Source of the DNA: Korarchaeum sp964519515
Lineage (GTDB): Archaea > Korarchaeota > Korarchaeia > Korarchaeales > Korarchaeaceae
DNA: 41,266 bases
Reading direction: 5' to 3'
NCBI GenBank assembly: GCA_964519515.1
Contig: CAZFIJ010000020.1
Span: forward strand, 1 to 41,266
The first letter of the stretch is position 1, and each line of letters opens with the position of its first letter. Both the position numbers and the translations under genes were made by a program. Shown one piece after another: positions 38,887-41,266 of this stretch. The notes beneath the pieces are model-generated. The model did not search any database. It worked only from the letters and a program-made list of their open reading frames with translations, and had not been told where the DNA came from.

Positions 38887-40131
38887 ATGAGGGAGATCCT
38901 CCAGCCGGAGATGAACGTAGGGACCGCTGGTCACGTAGACCATGGCAAGTCCACTCTAGTCCAAGCCTTGACTGGGGTCTGGCCTGAGAGACACAGCGAG
39001 GAGTTAAGAAGGGGTATAACTATAAAGTTAGGCTACGCTAATGCCGACCTCAGGAAGTGTCCTTCATGTGATGAGCCTAAGTGCTACACGACTTCTAAGA
39101 GATGTCCTATCGATGGTAGTGAGACGATATTGCTCAGGAAGATATCTCTAGTGGACTGCCCGGGTCACGATACACTGATGGCGACTATGCTGGCTGGCTC
39201 AACCCTGATGGATGCTGCCCTCTTCATAATAGCCTCGAATGAGCCAGTGCCCCAGCCCCAGACTAGGGAACATCTTATGGCCCTGAAGATAATGGGGGTA
39301 AGGCAGATAATAGTGGTCCAAACTAAGATAGAACTAGTAAGTGAAGAGGAGGCTATAAGAAATTATGAACAAATCCTGAGATTCCTTGAGGCCAATTTAG
39401 ATGAAATACCACCAATAATACCTGTATCGGCCCTACATGGTGTTAATATAGACTTCTTGATAAGGGAGATGGTGAGGAGATTCACTCCCCCGCAGAGGGA
39501 CCCGACTAAGACCCCCAAGATGTACGTCGCGAGATCTTTCGATGTCAATAGACCCGGTACGAGGCCTGAGAAACTAGTGGGAGGTGTGCTAGGAGGGACT
39601 ATCATTCAAGGTAGGTTCAGATTGGGGGATGAGATAGAGATAAGGCCTGGGGCCTACAGAGGAGGTAAGTTCATCCCCCTGACCACTAAGATAGTGAGTC
39701 TGAAGAGCGAGGAAACCCCTCTCGAGGAAGCCTACCCAGGTGGGCTGATAGGCGTGGGGACTCTCCTCGATCCAGCGTTGACGAAAGCCGATAATATGGT
39801 GGGGAGTGTTGTGGGCATGCCGAATGAATTGCCACCGGTCTGGTCGGAGCTCGATGTGGAGGCGAAGTTCTTCGATAAGATAGTCGGGATGAAGGAGGAG
39901 ATCTCAGTAACTAAGCCTAAGAGTGGGGATTTCATCCAGTTGAATATAGGTACAGCTACTGTTCCAGCTGTCCTTAAGGAGATAAATCATGACTTCATGA
40001 AGCTCCTCGTCAGGATCCCTGCTGTAGCGGAGTTAGATCAGAGGGTAGCTATCTCAGCGAGGATAGGGAATAGGTGGAGGTTGATAGGCTTCGGCCACGT
40101 GAAAGGAGGGGTTGAGTACAGAGTACATTAA
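38887..40131 (+). CDS. eif2g: translation initiation factor aIF2 gamma
   Basis: The 414-aa GTPase core of aIF2 carries Met-tRNAi to the small subunit. Seen are G1 GHVDHGKST (15-23), the switch RRGITIKLGY, the zinc knuckle cysteines C58, C61, C66 and C73, G3 DCPGH (90-94) and G5-like PVSALHG. Domains II and III follow (RSFDVNRPGT, GGVLGGTIIQG). The G4 motif reads QTKIEL (145-150), where the family has QNKxxL: the conserved Asn is Thr. SD AAGGTGATCG precedes the ATG. Its end overlaps the convergent isomerase gene by four bases. Confidence 0.97.
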   Translation: MREILQPEMNVGTAGHVDHGKSTLVQALTGVWPERHSEELRRGITIKLGYANADLRKCPSCDEPKCYTTSKRCPIDGSETILLRKISLVDCPGHDTLMATMLAGSTLMDAALFIIASNEPVPQPQTREHLMALKIMGVRQIIVVQTKIELVSEEEAIRNYEQILRFLEANLDEIPPIIPVSALHGVNIDFLIREMVRRFTPPQRDPTKTPKMYVARSFDVNRPGTRPEKLVGGVLGGTIIQGRFRLGDEIEIRPGAYRGGKFIPLTTKIVSLKSEETPLEEAYPGGLIGVGTLLDPALTKADNMVGSVVGMPNELPPVWSELDVEAKFFDKIVGMKEEISVTKPKSGDFIQLNIGTATVPAVLKEINHDFMKLLVRIPAVAELDQRVAISARIGNRWRLIGFGHVKGGVEYRVH

Positions 40132-40802
40132 GGATCCGTTAGCTTTTCTAAGATCTCCCTATCGTTCATTAAATCATCCAAAGAGCTATATTTGAGGCCT
40201 TCCTCATATACCGGTTCAGGAGCTTTTGTATATCTCGGGTTCCTGACGAGCCCATCTGATGTCACATAATATGCCGCACCTCTCGTCATCTCATAGGGCC
40301 CGTAATCCGGTATCACTCTTCTATGGATCAAGTTGCTCATCACGAGCATATCTGCTCCTGCGTTGACGCTCACATGCCCGTATCCTGGTGGTACTATGAT
40401 ATAACGCCCAGCCCCAGCCTCGATCAGTATGAAGTCCTCTATCTCATATATGGAAGCTCCCTTCTTCTGCAGTAGGAAGATAGCCCTCCCCGAATGGACG
40501 TAATATACCTCAGGGAGGAGCTTCCCATCCAGAGGGAGGTGATAATGACCTTTCGTTTTTGCGAGCTCGCCCCCTACATTCCAAGGCGGTATTACCGTTA
40601 CATCCAACCTGATAGAGCTATCCCTCAGAGGGGGGAGGTCCCTGTACATCACATAAGCTATATCATCTTTTTCCAGGGATTCGGGCTTCATTAGGACAGA
40701 TTTTAAATCATTAAGTCCTCTGATTTCAGATTTTATTTCCTCGCCTCCTGCTAATAACCTCGATCCTCCCTCCAGGAGCTCGATACCTCTCGCTATACGC
40801 AT
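40128..40802 (-). CDS. pgiA: cupin-type glucose-6-phosphate isomerase
   Basis: It interconverts glucose and fructose 6-phosphates by a metal-dependent cupin enzyme unrelated to classical PGI, known from Euryarchaeota such as Thermococcales. In the 224-aa protein the metal-site text GELAKTKGHYHLP, EVYYVHSGRAIFLLQ and PPGYGHVSVNAG corresponds to the cupin motifs with His, His, Glu and His ligands. ATG 40802 is 25 nt from TATATATA shared with the divergent gene; GTG 40805 directly before it is the alternative start. Confidence 0.9.
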   Translation of the reverse strand: MRIARGIELLEGGSRLLAGGEEIKSEIRGLNDLKSVLMKPESLEKDDIAYVMYRDLPPLRDSSIRLDVTVIPPWNVGGELAKTKGHYHLPLDGKLLPEVYYVHSGRAIFLLQKKGASIYEIEDFILIEAGAGRYIIVPPGYGHVSVNAGADMLVMSNLIHRRVIPDYGPYEMTRGAAYYVTSDGLVRNPRYTKAPEPVYEEGLKYSSLDDLMNDREILEKLTDP

Positions 40803-40823
40803 CACTATAAGATCTCTCTCAAG

Positions 40824-40831
40824 TATATATA
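40824..40831. promoter_or_regulatory. TATATATA at the centre of a dyad between two genes
   Basis: The palindromic TATATATA is centred at 40827.5. The inverted repeat ACGCATCAC (40797-40805) / GTGATGCGT (40851-40859), which contains both start codons, has its centre at 40828. Either direction gives a leaderless start. Confidence 0.6.
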
Positions 40832-40853
40832 GTGAGGAGCAATAGTAACTGTG

Positions 40854-41266
40854 ATGCGTTACCTATGCTTAGTAGCGTTATTCCTTCTAATGATCGCCCC
40901 CATCATAGCATCGGCTCAGATAAGCTATGAAGTAGAAGATGAGTCGGTGATGCTTGAGATAGATGAGTCTGGGGACGTATTCCTATCGTACAAATTGACG
41001 ATCCACGTGACCTCCGGGACTGTAGCTAGGTACGTCGCCATAGGGATGCCTAACTCTCGATTCGATGTATTGAAGGCTCTAGAAATAAGAAACGGGGAGA
41101 CTAAAGAGGTGATATATGAGAAGGTCATTGAAGAATCTTATTATGCTGTGAGGATGCGTCCTATAACTCCAATAACTGCAGGAGAATCTAGAAGTTACCA
41201 ACTCGAGGTAGTGCTCAAGGATTTCCTCTATGAGGATTCAACAAACCCAGGGAACGTTGGACTCAG
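40854..41266 (+). CDS. secreted protein, N-terminal part (runs off right edge)
   Basis: The frame runs from ATG 40854 to the window edge (137 codons). Residues 1-21 form a signal peptide (YLCLVALFLLMIAPIIASA). The exported part (QISYEVEDESVMLEIDES, then FLSYKLTIHVTSGTVARY) looks like a beta-sandwich domain of a surface protein, possibly with more domains beyond the edge. The function is not known. It shares one TATATATA box with the divergent pgiA gene. Confidence 0.75.
   Translation, partial: MRYLCLVALFLLMIAPIIASAQISYEVEDESVMLEIDESGDVFLSYKLTIHVTSGTVARYVAIGMPNSRFDVLKALEIRNGETKEVIYEKVIEESYYAVRMRPITPITAGESRSYQLEVVLKDFLYEDSTNPGNVGL

Noticed and set aside
1..41266. CRISPR array, insertion sequence or prophage
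   Set aside because: No regularly spaced direct repeats, no transposase or integrase reading frame, and gene content is housekeeping in character throughout.

Overview
The window looks like a chromosome segment of a thermophilic archaeon of the TACK group. The evidence is eukaryote-like replication and translation genes (RFC large and small subunits, Cdc6/Orc1, aIF5B, aIF2-gamma, S6e, S28e, L24e, L7Ae), Rpo10, a probable Rpb8/RpoG subunit, a TFB-like protein, TYW1, a CTP-type riboflavin kinase and a cupin-type glucose-6-phosphate isomerase. Rpb8 is known in Archaea from Crenarchaeota and Korarchaeota. Together with the mixed gene content my best guess is a korarchaeote, but I cannot prove this. 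Arg codons are mostly AGG/AGA and Ile is often ATA. Genes are dense, with many 4-nt ATGA/GTGA overlaps.

Layout. 1-3.2 kb: edge of a secreted protein, glutamine synthetase, family 4 uracil-DNA glycosylase, NAD synthetase. 3.3-7.4 kb: membrane proteins, an HD hydrolase with a thioredoxin-fold partner, an RDD+SpoIIM fusion, an HTH-CBS regulator. 7.5-12.2 kb: a PLP enzyme, a Lut-like pair (CCG protein plus LUD/ferredoxin protein), a second LUD protein that has lost its clusters, a JAMM protease. 12.3-18.1 kb: eIF2B-family protein, SHMT, threonine synthase, homoserine kinase, radical SAM/SPASM protein. 18.1-26.4 kb: two tRNA-Val and one tRNA-Glu, riboflavin kinase, translin, TYW1, UMP kinase, AK6-type kinase, PRC-barrel protein, Rpb8, and a TFB-like / coiled-coil / membrane HerA-like ATPase operon. 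26.4-32.7 kb: candidate C/D-box sRNA, two AAA+ ATPases (one Cdc6) flanking a surface protein, both RFC subunits. 32.8-40.1 kb: an information-processing run rpo10-rps2-MEMO-idi2-rpl7ae-rps28e-rpl24e-infB-rps6e-aIF2gamma. The end holds G6P isomerase and the start of a secreted protein.

First genes of transcription units mostly look leaderless, with a TATA-like element about 25 nt before the start codon. Internal genes often carry a GGTGATC-like Shine-Dalgarno. The most striking pattern is that almost every divergent pair has start codons only about 35-63 nt apart with a near-symmetric AT element in the middle, so one TATA box appears to serve both directions. The same rule led to a candidate 61-nt C/D-box sRNA facing a 23-codon leaderless ORF. 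Other points of interest are a homoserine kinase with no ordinary start codon where homology requires one, an aIF2-gamma with Thr for Asn in the G4 motif, and a TFB-like protein without a zinc ribbon next to a membrane HerA-like ATPase.
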